This document shows, in pieces, positions 52,824-61,903 of a DNA stretch of 64,000 nt. Below the pieces are notes generated by a model. The model was not told where the DNA came from. It worked only from the letters and a program-made list of their open reading frames with translations, and searched no databases. The first letter of the stretch is position 1. Each line of letters begins with the position of its first letter. A program made the translations under genes and the position numbers. The DNA lies in assembly GCF_019222765.1 (NCBI RefSeq), contig NZ_CP078145.1:3968001-4032000 (forward strand), given 5' to 3'. Origin of the DNA: Nocardia iowensis. GTDB taxonomy: Bacteria > Actinomycetota > Actinomycetes > Mycobacteriales > Mycobacteriaceae.

Positions 52824-54124
52824 ACGTCTACTGGGCGGAATACGCGTGGCTGCCGGACGGTCTGGCCGCGGCGGTGACGATCGAGCTGGACGGTGCGACG
52901 ATCCGATCGGTGACCCCGGGCACCGATCGAACGGGCACGGTGCTGCCCGGCCTGACGATCCCCGGCTTCGCCAACGCCCACTCGCATGCCTTCCACCGTG
53001 CGCTGCGCGGGCGCACACAGCACGACAAAGGCACCTTCTGGACGTGGCGGGACCGCATGTACGCCATTGCCGCTCAACTGAATCCGGACTCCTATTACCG
53101 GCTGGCGCGGGCGGTGTACGCCGAGATGGTGTTGGCGGGCTATACCAGCGTCGGCGAGTTCCACTACCTGCACCACGCTCCCGGCGGTGCACGGTATTCG
53201 GATCCGAACGCGATGAGCGCGGCACTCGCGGCCGCCGCCGAGGACGCGGGAATTCGCCTCACGCTGCTCGATACGTGTTATCTCGCAGGGGGATTCGGGG
53301 TCGAACTGGGGGAGCATCAGCTCCGGTTCAGCGACGGCAACGCGGCCGCGTGGGCGGAACGCGCCGCCGCGTTCACGCCGAAAGCAGAGCTGGTACGGAC
53401 CGGTGTCGCCGCGCACTCGGTGCGCGCGGTGCCGGTAGCCGCGCTCTCGGTGGTCGCCGGTGCGGCGGACGATCGGCCGGTGCACGTCCACGTGTCCGAG
53501 CAGCCCGCCGAGAACGATGATTGTCTTGCCGCGCACGGGCTTACGCCGACGGCGTTGCTGGCGGAAACCGGTCTGCTCGGGTCGCGGACAGTCGCTGTCC
53601 ACGCCACCCACCTCACCAGCGCCGACATCGGGCTGCTCGCAGACAGCGGCAGCCGCGCCTGTTTCTGCCCCACCACCGAACGCGATCTCGGCGACGGCAT
53701 CGGCCCGGCCCGCGCGCTGGCGGACGCCGGAGTCGGTCTGTGCCTCGGCACCGACAGCCACGCGGTGATCGACGCCTTCGAAGAATGGCGCGCACTCGAA
53801 TTGGACGAACGGCTGGCGAGCCGTGCCCGCGGCCGGTTCACCCCGGCCGAGTTGTACCGCGCCGCCACCGATCACGCGTCCATCGGCTGGCCCGAGGCCG
53901 GCCGGATCGCGCCGAACGCCGCGGCCGACCTGGTCAGTATCGACCTCGATTCGATCCGTACCGCGGGCACGGCGCCCGCTGCCGCGCTGTTCGCGGCGAC
54001 CGCGAGCGACGTGCACACGGTGCTGGTTGCGGGCCGCCCCGTCGTCTCCGAGCACCGCCACCTGCGGGTGGAACATCCGGAAACCGTATTGCGAGAGGAG
54101 ATCGAGGCACTGTGTCGATCCTGA
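52820..54124 (+). CDS. hutF: formimidoylglutamate deiminase
   Basis: 434 aa from ATG 52820; the frame upstream is a shadow of the M20 gene. Amidohydrolase-fold metal ligands: NAHSHAFHRALRGRTQ (HxH), HVSEQPAEND, VHATHLT and LGTDSHAVIDAFEE (Asp). The RG...TFWTWRDRMYAIAAQL and GEFHYLHHAPGGARYSDPNAM blocks are specific to HutF-type deiminases. It converts N-formimidoylglutamate to N-formylglutamate and ammonia, defining the five-step version of the Hut pathway. It overlaps hutI by 13 bases. Confidence 0.93.
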   Translation: MNVYWAEYAWLPDGLAAAVTIELDGATIRSVTPGTDRTGTVLPGLTIPGFANAHSHAFHRALRGRTQHDKGTFWTWRDRMYAIAAQLNPDSYYRLARAVYAEMVLAGYTSVGEFHYLHHAPGGARYSDPNAMSAALAAAAEDAGIRLTLLDTCYLAGGFGVELGEHQLRFSDGNAAAWAERAAAFTPKAELVRTGVAAHSVRAVPVAALSVVAGAADDRPVHVHVSEQPAENDDCLAAHGLTPTALLAETGLLGSRTVAVHATHLTSADIGLLADSGSRACFCPTTERDLGDGIGPARALADAGVGLCLGTDSHAVIDAFEEWRALELDERLASRARGRFTPAELYRAATDHASIGWPEAGRIAPNAAADLVSIDLDSIRTAGTAPAAALFAATASDVHTVLVAGRPVVSEHRHLRVEHPETVLREEIEALCRS

Positions 54125-55269
54125 TCACCGGCATCGGCGAACTCACGACCAATACCGAGGAAGGCCCGCTGCGGGACGCCGCGGTGGTGCTCGACGGTCA
54201 GCATTTCGCCTGGATCGGTCCGGCGTCCGCCGCCCCCTCCGCCGACGAGCGGATCGACATCGGCGGCCGGGCCGCGCTGCCCGGCTGGGTCGACAGCCAC
54301 ACCCATCTCGTCTTCGCCGGTGACCGCACCGCCGAGTTCGAGGCACGGATGGCGGGGCGGCCCTATCGCGCAGGCGGCATCGCCATCACCGTCGCCGCCA
54401 CGAGAGCCGCATCGGACGATGAACTGTCGGTGAACCTGGCCCGGCATATCGCGGAGGCGCGCCGGCAGGGCACCACCTGCCTGGAGACGAAGACCGGCTA
54501 TGGGCTCAGTGTCGCCGACGAACTGCGCGCGGCTCGGCTCGCCGCCGCTGCCGCGGATGAAGTGACGTTCCTCGGCGCGCACCTGGTCCCGTCCGATACG
54601 GACGCCGAAGCGTACGTCGATCTGGTGTGCGGCGAGATGCTGGACGCGGTGGCACCCTATGTGCGCTGGGCCGATGTCTTCTGCGAGACAGGCGCTTTCG
54701 ACGAGAAGCAGTCCGATCGGGTGCTGCGCGCCGCGCGCGCCCGCGGACTCGGCCTGCGGGTGCACGGTAATCAGCTGGGCGAAGGTCCCGGTGTGCAACT
54801 GGCGGTGCGCCACGGCGCGGCCAGCGTCGACCATTGCACCTACCTGACCGACACCGATATCGAGGCCCTCGCCGCCTCCGACACCGTAGCCACCGTGCTG
54901 CCCGCCTGCGACCTGTCCACCAGACAGTGCCTCGCACCGGCCCGCGCGCTGCTGGACGCGGGGGCGACGGTCGCCTTGGCCACCAACGCCAACCCCGGCA
55001 GTTCGTACACGACTTCGATGGCCTTCTGTGTCGCCACCGCCGTTCTGCAGATGGGACTTTCGGTGTCCGAAGCGGTGCACGCCGCGACCGCGGGCGGCGC
55101 GCGGGCGCTGCGCCGCGACGATGTCGGCGTCGTCCGCGTCGGCGCCCGGGCGGATCTACAGGTGCTGGACGCGCCGTCGGTCACCCATTTGGCCTACCGC
55201 CCCGGCGTGCCGTTGACCTTCGCGGTGTGGCGGCTCGGTCGGCCGGTTCGCGTCCCGGCGTTCGATTGA
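54112..55269 (+). CDS. hutI: imidazolonepropionase
   Basis: 385 aa from GTG 54112, inside the end of hutF; GAGGAG is upstream. Motifs: LPGWVDSHTHLVFAGDRTAEFE (HxH ligands about 63-65), ETKTGYGL, LRVHGNQL (His218) and VDHCTYL. The later metal/catalytic loop, usually TDxNPG, reads TNANPGSS with Asn292 in the place of Asp. It opens imidazolone-5-propionate to N-formimidoylglutamate. Last gene of the hut cluster. The Asn may alter metal use, or be a lineage norm. Confidence 0.94.
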   Translation: MSILITGIGELTTNTEEGPLRDAAVVLDGQHFAWIGPASAAPSADERIDIGGRAALPGWVDSHTHLVFAGDRTAEFEARMAGRPYRAGGIAITVAATRAASDDELSVNLARHIAEARRQGTTCLETKTGYGLSVADELRAARLAAAAADEVTFLGAHLVPSDTDAEAYVDLVCGEMLDAVAPYVRWADVFCETGAFDEKQSDRVLRAARARGLGLRVHGNQLGEGPGVQLAVRHGAASVDHCTYLTDTDIEALAASDTVATVLPACDLSTRQCLAPARALLDAGATVALATNANPGSSYTTSMAFCVATAVLQMGLSVSEAVHAATAGGARALRRDDVGVVRVGARADLQVLDAPSVTHLAYRPGVPLTFAVWRLGRPVRVPAFD

Positions 55270-55279
55270 CCGGCGGGGG

Positions 55280-56401
55280 TCAGCGCGCCGGGAAACGAAG
55301 GATGCGATCGTCGTTCGGGCCGGGGTCGCCGCGACCGTCGGTGTTGGAGGTGGTTAGCCATAGCGCGCCGTCCGGGGCCACCAGCACCGTGCGGAGCCGA
55401 CCGTAGTTGCCATGCAGTACATCTCGGGACCGGCCTACGGTGCGGTCGTGCAACGGCACGATCCATAGCCGCTCGCCGCGAAGCGCGGCGACATACATCG
55501 TGTCGCCTGCGATCGCGATGCCGGAGGGGGAGGCCTCGTCCGTCGTCCAGGTGGTCAGGGGCTCGGTGTATCCACGGTCGGTGCCGCCCATCCCTTCGAC
55601 AGCGGGCCAGCCGTAGTTTCGGCCCGGTTCGATGAGATTCACCTCATCGAACCGGTTCTGCCCGAATTCCGCCGCGAACAGCCGTCCGGCGCGATCCCAT
55701 GCGAGTCCTTGCACATTGCGATGCCCGAGGCTGTATACCGGTGACCCCGGTGTCGGATTGCCCGGTGCCGGGCGGCCTTCCGGGGTCAGTCGGAGGATCT
55801 TCCCATTGGGACTCGCCGGATCCTGGGACAGCGAGCTCTGGCCCGCATCGCCGGTCCCGACATACAACATGCCGTCCGGCCCGAACGCGATTCGTCCGCC
55901 ATTGTGATTGCCTGCCTTGTCGATTCCGTCGAAGATCACTTCGGGCTGGCCGGCCGGCCGGAACCGCACGATCCGATTGTCGTCCTCGGCAGTGAAGTAC
56001 GCGTACACGTAAGGGTTTTCGTCGTAGCGTGGCGACAATGCCAAGCCGAGCAGCCCGCCTTCCCCGCGCGCGACGACTCCGGGTACCTGGTACACCTGTT
56101 CCGGCGCTTGTCCCGGCCTGATCCGCAGAATTCGCCCGCTGTCGCGTTCCGCGACCAACGCGTCGCCGCCCGGCAGCAAGGCCAGCCCCCAGGGAACATC
56201 TATGCCACCGGCGATCTCCTCAACCGTGCCGAGATCCGGCACACCGACGGGATTGCTCGGCGCGGTGCTGTGCACCGTCCCGGGGGAGGGTTCCGGCTCG
56301 TCACCTTTGTCGCACGCCGAGACCGTGCCGACAACCAGTAATGCGGTGATCGCACCGCGAACAATTCGACCACGCGCTGACCTGACACTCGCGTTACTCA
56401 C
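55280..56401 (-). CDS. PQQ-type soluble aldose sugar dehydrogenase-like lipoprotein
   Basis: 373 aa from GTG 56401, with GGAGG 7 bases upstream. Signal segment GAITALLVVGTVSAC with lipobox VSAC. The six-bladed propeller of the GSDH family shows as VPWGLALLPGGDALVAERDSGRILRI, GEGGLLGLALSPRYDENPYVYAYF, HNGGRIAFGPDGMLYVGTGD, GHRNVQGLAWD and LIEPGRNYGWP. It would oxidise sugars outside the membrane with PQQ, or be a PQQ-less relative; no pqq genes are here. Convergent with hutI and divergent from a LysR gene. Confidence 0.87.
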   Translation of the reverse strand: MSNASVRSARGRIVRGAITALLVVGTVSACDKGDEPEPSPGTVHSTAPSNPVGVPDLGTVEEIAGGIDVPWGLALLPGGDALVAERDSGRILRIRPGQAPEQVYQVPGVVARGEGGLLGLALSPRYDENPYVYAYFTAEDDNRIVRFRPAGQPEVIFDGIDKAGNHNGGRIAFGPDGMLYVGTGDAGQSSLSQDPASPNGKILRLTPEGRPAPGNPTPGSPVYSLGHRNVQGLAWDRAGRLFAAEFGQNRFDEVNLIEPGRNYGWPAVEGMGGTDRGYTEPLTTWTTDEASPSGIAIAGDTMYVAALRGERLWIVPLHDRTVGRSRDVLHGNYGRLRTVLVAPDGALWLTTSNTDGRGDPGPNDDRILRFPAR

Positions 56402-56552
56402 CCGCGCACCTCCGACGACTTTCTGTGTGGACGGCGAGTCGTCCATTGTGTCCCAGCGTGGCGCGCGGCGCGCGGGGATGACGCCGCATCGGTTGGCCGT
56501 GCGACACGGGCGGTAGCCTGACCCAGTCTTGTCCCCGAACCCCGCTGAGGTC

Positions 56553-57452
56553 ATGGAACTTCGTCAACTGAGATATTTCGTCGCGGTGGCCGAAGAACTA
56601 CATTTCGGCCGGGCGGCGGAGCGGCTGATGATCGTGCAATCGTCAGTCAGTCAGCAGCTCGGCCGGCTCGAACGTGAGCTCGGCGTGGTTCTGCTGGAAC
56701 GGTCGCCGCGCAGCGTCCGGCTCACCGAGGCCGGTGCGGCGTTTCTGCCCGCCGCGAAGAAGGTGCTCGCCGCCGAGCGGCGCGCCCGGACCAGTGTTGC
56801 CGAGTACCTCACCCCACCGACGGTGTTGCGGATCGGGACCAGCCGAGGCATGGGCGAGCGGCTGGAGCGATTGCTCGCCGCACTGAAGCAGCGGGCACCC
56901 GGCGTGCGGGTGGAATTGACGTCGGCCGCACTGGGGCAACGGCTGCGCAAGGTGTCCGAGCACGAGTGGGACGCGGCTTTTCTCCGCGGCGAGGTGGCGG
57001 CGCCCGAGGGCGTCGAGCAGATCCCGGTGTGGCACGACGAACTGGTTGTCGCGCTGCCCGCCGACCATCCCTCGGCGACCGAGCGATGTGTCGACCTCGC
57101 CCAGCTCGCCGAGCTGCCGCTCTACTTGACCAACCGGCAGAACAACGCGCTGCTGGATGATCTCGTGCTGACCGCATGTAGCAATGCGGGATTCGAACCG
57201 GTTCTTGGACCCGAACAAGTTTCGATCCAGGACACCCTTGCCGCACTCGGTGCCGGTGCCGCAGGCTGGACGGTCCTTTACGCGCCGCACGCTCGGCTGC
57301 TGCACAGCAGCCGGGTCGCGTTCCTGCCGGTCTGTACGCCGGGAGTGCTCGCGCTGCCCACGGTGCTGGCGGTGCGCACCAGCGCGCTGGAGCGCCTGCA
57401 GCCGCTGCTGCAGGCATGCCGGGATGTCGCACGCGGGGATCGAGCCTCATGA
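56553..57452 (+). CDS. LysR-family regulator
   Basis: 299 aa from ATG 56553, with GAGG upstream. MELRQLRYFVAVAEELHFGRAAERLMIVQSSVSQQLGRLERELGVVLLERSPRSVRLTEAG is the LysR winged helix. Residues about 90-295 form the periplasmic-binding-protein-like effector domain (VLRIGTSRGMGERLERLL onward). The divergent sugar dehydrogenase gene 151 bases away is a plausible target, as LysR proteins often regulate a divergent neighbour. The effector is unknown. Confidence 0.9.
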   Translation: MELRQLRYFVAVAEELHFGRAAERLMIVQSSVSQQLGRLERELGVVLLERSPRSVRLTEAGAAFLPAAKKVLAAERRARTSVAEYLTPPTVLRIGTSRGMGERLERLLAALKQRAPGVRVELTSAALGQRLRKVSEHEWDAAFLRGEVAAPEGVEQIPVWHDELVVALPADHPSATERCVDLAQLAELPLYLTNRQNNALLDDLVLTACSNAGFEPVLGPEQVSIQDTLAALGAGAAGWTVLYAPHARLLHSSRVAFLPVCTPGVLALPTVLAVRTSALERLQPLLQACRDVARGDRAS

Positions 57453-57499
57453 TCGGGCGGTCGGCCTTGCGTCGACTGGCCGCCTTTCGCTATCTTCGA

Positions 57500-57524
57500 A
57501 GTGAACGAAACAGTACCGTTCACT
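57500..57524. promoter_or_regulatory. TetR operator upstream of the TetR-monooxygenase operon
   Basis: AGTGAACG (57500-57507) and CGTTCACT (57517-57524) are perfect 8-bp arms with a 9-base spacer. Inside lies AACAGTACCGTT (57509-57520), which fits the dyad AACnGTACnGTT. It ends 10 bases before the GTG start and abuts the ribosome site, ideal for autorepression. Confidence 0.7.
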
Positions 57525-57534
57525 AGGAGGATGT

Positions 57535-58122
57535 GTGGTCAGGGGCGCAGAGCGCGAGCAGGCGATACTCGCCGCCACGATGCAGCTGCTCGGTGAGATC
57601 GGTTATGCGGCAATGACAATGGACGCTGTCGCGGCACGGGCACAGGCCAGTAAGGCCACCATCTACCGGCGGTGGCCCGGCAAACCCGCGCTGGTTAAGG
57701 CGGCCATGGACGCCAACGACGCCGCGTACGTGGCGGCGATTCCGGACACCGGGACGGTGCGCGGCGATCTGCTCGCCGCCCTCACCGCGCTGTGCGAGCA
57801 GGTCGATGATCGCTACGTGACCATGCTGACGGGGCTCATGCACGCCATGCGGGTCGACCCCGAACTCGGGGACGCGCTGCGCTCGCACGTGGCAAACGAG
57901 GATCTGGGCCCGTTTGCCACCATTGTGGACCGCGCCGTGGCACGTGGGGAGTTGCCGGACGACACGGCAACCGAACTGGCACATCAGGTGTCGGAGGGGC
58001 AGATCATGCGAAGGATGTTTCTCGGCGAACCGCTCGATCAGCGGTTTCTCGCCGAACTGGTCGACGAACTGCTCATTCCGATCCTTACCCGAACCTTTCC
58101 GGAGAAAGCGGGGGCGCGATGA
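57535..58122 (+). CDS. TetR-family repressor
   Basis: 195 aa from GTG 57535, with AGGAGG 7 bases upstream. The HTH is EQAILAATMQLLGEIGYAAMTMDAVAARAQASKATIYRRWPGKPALVKAAMD, and the C-terminal helices form the TetR_C_11-like ligand domain. It overlaps the following FAD monooxygenase gene by 4 bases (ATGA). A 25-bp dyad overlaps its promoter/leader, so it probably represses the two-gene operon and is released by the monooxygenase substrate, perhaps an aromatic or antibiotic. Confidence 0.9.
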   Translation: MVRGAEREQAILAATMQLLGEIGYAAMTMDAVAARAQASKATIYRRWPGKPALVKAAMDANDAAYVAAIPDTGTVRGDLLAALTALCEQVDDRYVTMLTGLMHAMRVDPELGDALRSHVANEDLGPFATIVDRAVARGELPDDTATELAHQVSEGQIMRRMFLGEPLDQRFLAELVDELLIPILTRTFPEKAGAR

Positions 58123-59633
58123 ACGCGGAGTTGCCGGTGCTGATCGTGGGCGCCGGACCGACCGGGCTGACGCTCGCCTGCGATCTGGCCCGGCGTGGTA
58201 TCGCCTGCCTGGTGGTGGACAAGGCATCGGAACTGTTCGCGGGTTCGCGCGGAAAGGGTTTGCAGCCGCGGACTTTGGAGGTTTTCGACGACCTCGGCCT
58301 GATCGACGCGGTGCTCGACGCCGGGGCGCCGTTCCCATCGTTCCGGATGTACGAGGGCACGCGGGTGCGGTGGACGCGCACGGTGTACGACATGTTGGGG
58401 GCTCCAGCGCCCGAACGCGGGCACGGCGTGCCCTACCCGAACGTTTGGTTGCTCCCGCAGTGGCGCACCGATCAACTGCTCCTGGACCGGCTGCTCGAAT
58501 TGGGCGGCCGGATCGAATTGGGCACGGAGCTGGTCGATTTCGTCCAGGACGATACGGCTGTCACAGCGACATTGCGGCGCGATGGTGCACTGCAGCGAGT
58601 GCGGGCGCGGTATCTGGTCGGCGCGGACGGCGGTCGTAGTTTCGTGCGCAAGGCGCTCGGTGTCGGCTTCGCGGGGGAAACCTTCGAGACCGAGCGGACG
58701 TTGATCGGCGACGTCCGGGCGACGGGACTGACCGGGACCCACTGTCACATTCTGACGACCGGCGATGTGACGGAACGCTTTTCGCTGTGGTCGATGCCCG
58801 GGACCGACTACTACCAGTTCGTCGCGTCGGTGGCCGCCGAGGAGGTACCCGAGCTGACACTGGAATCCGTGCAGAAGATCCTCGACGAAAGGTCCGGCCG
58901 CTCGGACATCCAGTTGTCCGACCTGAAGTGGATCTCGCTGTACCGGGTGAATGTCCGCATGGTGGACCGATTTCGGGTCGGTCGGGTGTTTCTGGCAGGC
59001 GATGCCGCGCACGTGCATTCCTCGGCCAGTGGGCAGGGGCTCAACACCAGCATTCAGGACGCCTACAACCTCGGCTGGAAATTGGCCGCCGTACTGTCGG
59101 GTGCCCCTGACGACTTGCTGGACACCTATGCGGCCGAGCGGGCCCCGGTGGCCGCGGATGTCCTCGGCCTGTCGACGCGCCTGCACCACCGCAACTTTCG
59201 GGATGTGGAGCCCGAGCGGGAAAGCCCGGATATCTTCCAGCTGAAGGTGAACTACCGTGGCGGACCGTTGGCCGTGGACGCCCGCCGGACACCGCGCAGG
59301 GTGCGAGCGGGAGACCGGGCGCCGGATGCCCAGCACGGTGCCGCCCGCTTGTTCGACCTGTTCCGTGGTGTCCACTTCACGCTGCTCGGATTCGGCACCG
59401 ATTCTGCCGGGGCGGTCGCCGAAGTCGTTCGCGCACAGGGGGCCAAGGTCCGCGCGCAGGTAATCGCACCCGGCGCAGCGGCAGCGACCGCTGATACCGT
59501 CGGTGCGGCCTTCCACAACTACGACCTCGACCCCACGGAGCCGGGCACGCTCGTCTTGGTCCGCCCCGACGGATACATCGGCGTCATCGCCACAGACCCG
59601 GCCCCCATCCAGGCGTACCTCGCCACCCTGTGA
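58119..59633 (+). CDS. group A FAD-dependent aromatic/antibiotic monooxygenase
   Basis: 504 aa. VLIVGAGPTGLTLACDLARRGI at residues 7-28 is the FAD dinucleotide motif, YLVGADGGRSFVRKALGV the DG motif, and VFLAGDAAHVHSSASGQGLNTSIQDAYNLGWKL the GD motif. The last 110 residues are a thioredoxin-like domain typical of phenol hydroxylase-type group A enzymes (and rifampicin monooxygenases). It hydroxylates an aromatic compound using NAD(P)H and O2. Control by the overlapping TetR gene suggests an inducible detoxification or catabolic step. Substrate unknown. Confidence 0.9.
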   Translation: MNAELPVLIVGAGPTGLTLACDLARRGIACLVVDKASELFAGSRGKGLQPRTLEVFDDLGLIDAVLDAGAPFPSFRMYEGTRVRWTRTVYDMLGAPAPERGHGVPYPNVWLLPQWRTDQLLLDRLLELGGRIELGTELVDFVQDDTAVTATLRRDGALQRVRARYLVGADGGRSFVRKALGVGFAGETFETERTLIGDVRATGLTGTHCHILTTGDVTERFSLWSMPGTDYYQFVASVAAEEVPELTLESVQKILDERSGRSDIQLSDLKWISLYRVNVRMVDRFRVGRVFLAGDAAHVHSSASGQGLNTSIQDAYNLGWKLAAVLSGAPDDLLDTYAAERAPVAADVLGLSTRLHHRNFRDVEPERESPDIFQLKVNYRGGPLAVDARRTPRRVRAGDRAPDAQHGAARLFDLFRGVHFTLLGFGTDSAGAVAEVVRAQGAKVRAQVIAPGAAAATADTVGAAFHNYDLDPTEPGTLVLVRPDGYIGVIATDPAPIQAYLATL

Positions 59634-59683
59634 ACCACCAACCCGATCCCACAACGCAAGGCGGCCGTTCTTAAATCAAACCG

Positions 59684-59726
59684 TGCGGTATCTCCACCCG
59701 AAATCGGGCAAATGCGATATACCGCA
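59684..59726. other. nested inverted repeat after the monooxygenase gene
   Basis: TGCGGTAT (59684-59691) pairs with ATACCGCA (59719-59726) and encloses CCCGA/TCGGG (59697-59708). It lies 50 bases after the stop and about 120 before the next start. It may be a terminator without a T run or an operator for the secreted hydrolase gene. Confidence 0.4.
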
Positions 59727-59848
59727 ACCGGATTAACGGCGACAAACCGACCGGGCCGTACCTCCCAGCGATTAGCGAACTGATTGCTATGTTGTCACTT
59801 CAATCTGCGGAGAGCAATCAATGTGCGGCACATCGGTCGAGGAGAAGA

Positions 59849-61900
59849 ATGCTTTCGGGGCAGCAAGTGGCACAACGGTTTGTCGGCGCCGCTCGATTGG
59901 CGACCGTGCTGGCAATCGTTGTGGTTGGCGGCGGATTTGCGGTCGGTACCGCGGCGGCCGAGCCGGACGGCGCCGTTCGCAGCGAGCGCTGGACGGCACT
60001 GCACGACGGCCCGCCGCAGTATGCCGACGTGCACATCGACTGGGACGTCCCGATCCGGATGAGCGACGGCGTCGTCCTGAAGGCCAACGTGTACCGGCCG
60101 GTGGACGCCGCGGGGGCGGTGGAACAGCGGCCGCTGCCCACCATCGTGAATCTCACCCCGTACACCAAACTGTTGACGAACCTGGTCGATTCGGCGTTGG
60201 CGGTGCCGGGCTTGCAGCCGCTCGCGCTGGACTTGGTCCGGCGGGTCAATCTGTCCGGGACACCGATCAGCGGCTTCGAGGATCTCCTGCAGGCGATCGA
60301 CGGCGGAGCCTTGCAAACCGTTCTCGGCATCGACCGCAACCTGATTCGCAGCGGGTACACCCTCGTTGTGGCGGATGTGCGCGGAACCGGATTTTCCCAA
60401 GGCACCTGGAATACCCTCGGCGCACGGGAGCAGCTTGACACCCGTGAAGTGATCGAGTGGGCCGCGGCCCAGCCGTGGTCCACCGGCAAGATCGGCATGA
60501 GTGGCGGCTCCTACGCGGGCATCACCCAGTTGCGCGCCGCCGAAAACGCGCCGCCCGCATTGAAAGCCATCTTCCCGGTCGAGCCGGGTAGCGACCTCAT
60601 GCGCGATGTGGTCGCGCCCGGCGGCGGCATCGGCACCACCTTCCTGCCGCTCTGGCTGAGCAACGTGAACCAGACGAAGCTGATCCCCGATGTGCAATCG
60701 ATGCTCAACGGCACATTCGACTGGCGGTGGCTCAGCGATCGCATGGCCGACCCCTCCACCAACTACGACCTGCTGCTCCAAGCGTTGCTCACGCCGTCAC
60801 TCAACGACATCCCACCGTCGCTTGCCGCCGCGCTCGACCACGAAAGCGACTTCCGCCAAGGCATTCTCGGGCATCCGGAACGAATCACCGTGCCCACCTT
60901 CGTCTATGGCGGCTGGCACGACATCTTCGCCAACAGCGCGACAAAGGTATACAACGCTATACCGTTGCCCGCCAACAAGAAACAGCTGGTTGTCGGCGAC
61001 ACCTATCACGCCAATCCTGGTGCGGGCATGGGCGGGCCCGGCGCCCCACCGCGGCTGGAAGTATTGCAGCGGGTTTGGTTCGACAAGTGGCTCAAGGACA
61101 TCGATCACGGCATCGACGGATTCGGGCCGGTGACCGTCTGGGAACAGGGGGGCGGCTGGATCACGCTCGGCCAGTTCCCACAGGCGGGCACGGAACATCG
61201 GCGCGTCTATCTTTCCGCGGCGCCCAGTGGGACCGCCGAGAGCGTGCACGACGGATCACTGTCCGCGACAAAGCCGGACGAGCACCGGACGCTGACCGTG
61301 GCGCCCGGCCTCACCACCTGGTGTTCGCGCGACACCACCCAGGGCGCCGCCGGTATCCCCGCGATATTGGATATGTGCGCCAAGGACTCTCGGATCGCCG
61401 AACGGAACGGGCTGACCTTCACCAGCCCGCCGGTCACCGAGCGGACGGTCATCTCCGGCCCGATGAACGTGCACCTCAACACCGTGCACGACGCGACCGA
61501 CGGCTACTGGGCGGTCACCGTGAACGACGTTGCGCCCGACGGCACTTCGACCGTGCTGAGTACCGGTCAGCTCACCGCCTCGATGCGTGCCGTCGACGAG
61601 TCGAAGAGCGCCCGGTCCGCCAACGGTGACTACACCGCCCCGTACAACCCGATCACCCTGGACAGCCTGCTGCCCGTGGTCCCCGGTGAGCCCGTCGCGC
61701 TTGACATCGCCGTCATCCCGGTCCAAGCCGCGCTCCAGCCGGGACATCGACTACGCGTCGATGTCTTCGCCGGAAACTCGCCCAAAGCGCTGGCCTTCCG
61801 CCCGCTGCTGAACAACACCGCACTCAAACCGCAGTCGTTGCGGCTGGATCCGGCGCAGCCGAGCTTCGTGAACCTGCCGACCAGCAGGCCGCTCGGCTGA
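59849..61900 (+). CDS. secreted CocE/NonD-family hydrolase (X-Pro dipeptidyl-peptidase fold)
   Basis: 683 aa from ATG 59849, with AGGAGAAG upstream. Signal peptide about residues 1-37 (ARLATVLAIVVVGGGFAVGTAAA). The catalytic domain has RMSDGVVLKANVYRP, ADVRGTGFSQGTWNTLG, nucleophile GKIGMSGGSYAGITQ, and the acid/His region YGGWHDIFANSATKVYNAI and VGDTYHANPGAG. The C-terminal PepX_C jelly roll starts near ITLGQFP. Such exported enzymes hydrolyse acyl esters or X-Pro peptides. The substrate is unknown. Confidence 0.88.
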   Translation: MLSGQQVAQRFVGAARLATVLAIVVVGGGFAVGTAAAEPDGAVRSERWTALHDGPPQYADVHIDWDVPIRMSDGVVLKANVYRPVDAAGAVEQRPLPTIVNLTPYTKLLTNLVDSALAVPGLQPLALDLVRRVNLSGTPISGFEDLLQAIDGGALQTVLGIDRNLIRSGYTLVVADVRGTGFSQGTWNTLGAREQLDTREVIEWAAAQPWSTGKIGMSGGSYAGITQLRAAENAPPALKAIFPVEPGSDLMRDVVAPGGGIGTTFLPLWLSNVNQTKLIPDVQSMLNGTFDWRWLSDRMADPSTNYDLLLQALLTPSLNDIPPSLAAALDHESDFRQGILGHPERITVPTFVYGGWHDIFANSATKVYNAIPLPANKKQLVVGDTYHANPGAGMGGPGAPPRLEVLQRVWFDKWLKDIDHGIDGFGPVTVWEQGGGWITLGQFPQAGTEHRRVYLSAAPSGTAESVHDGSLSATKPDEHRTLTVAPGLTTWCSRDTTQGAAGIPAILDMCAKDSRIAERNGLTFTSPPVTERTVISGPMNVHLNTVHDATDGYWAVTVNDVAPDGTSTVLSTGQLTASMRAVDESKSARSANGDYTAPYNPITLDSLLPVVPGEPVALDIAVIPVQAALQPGHRLRVDVFAGNSPKALAFRPLLNNTALKPQSLRLDPAQPSFVNLPTSRPLG

Positions 61901-61903
61901 GCG

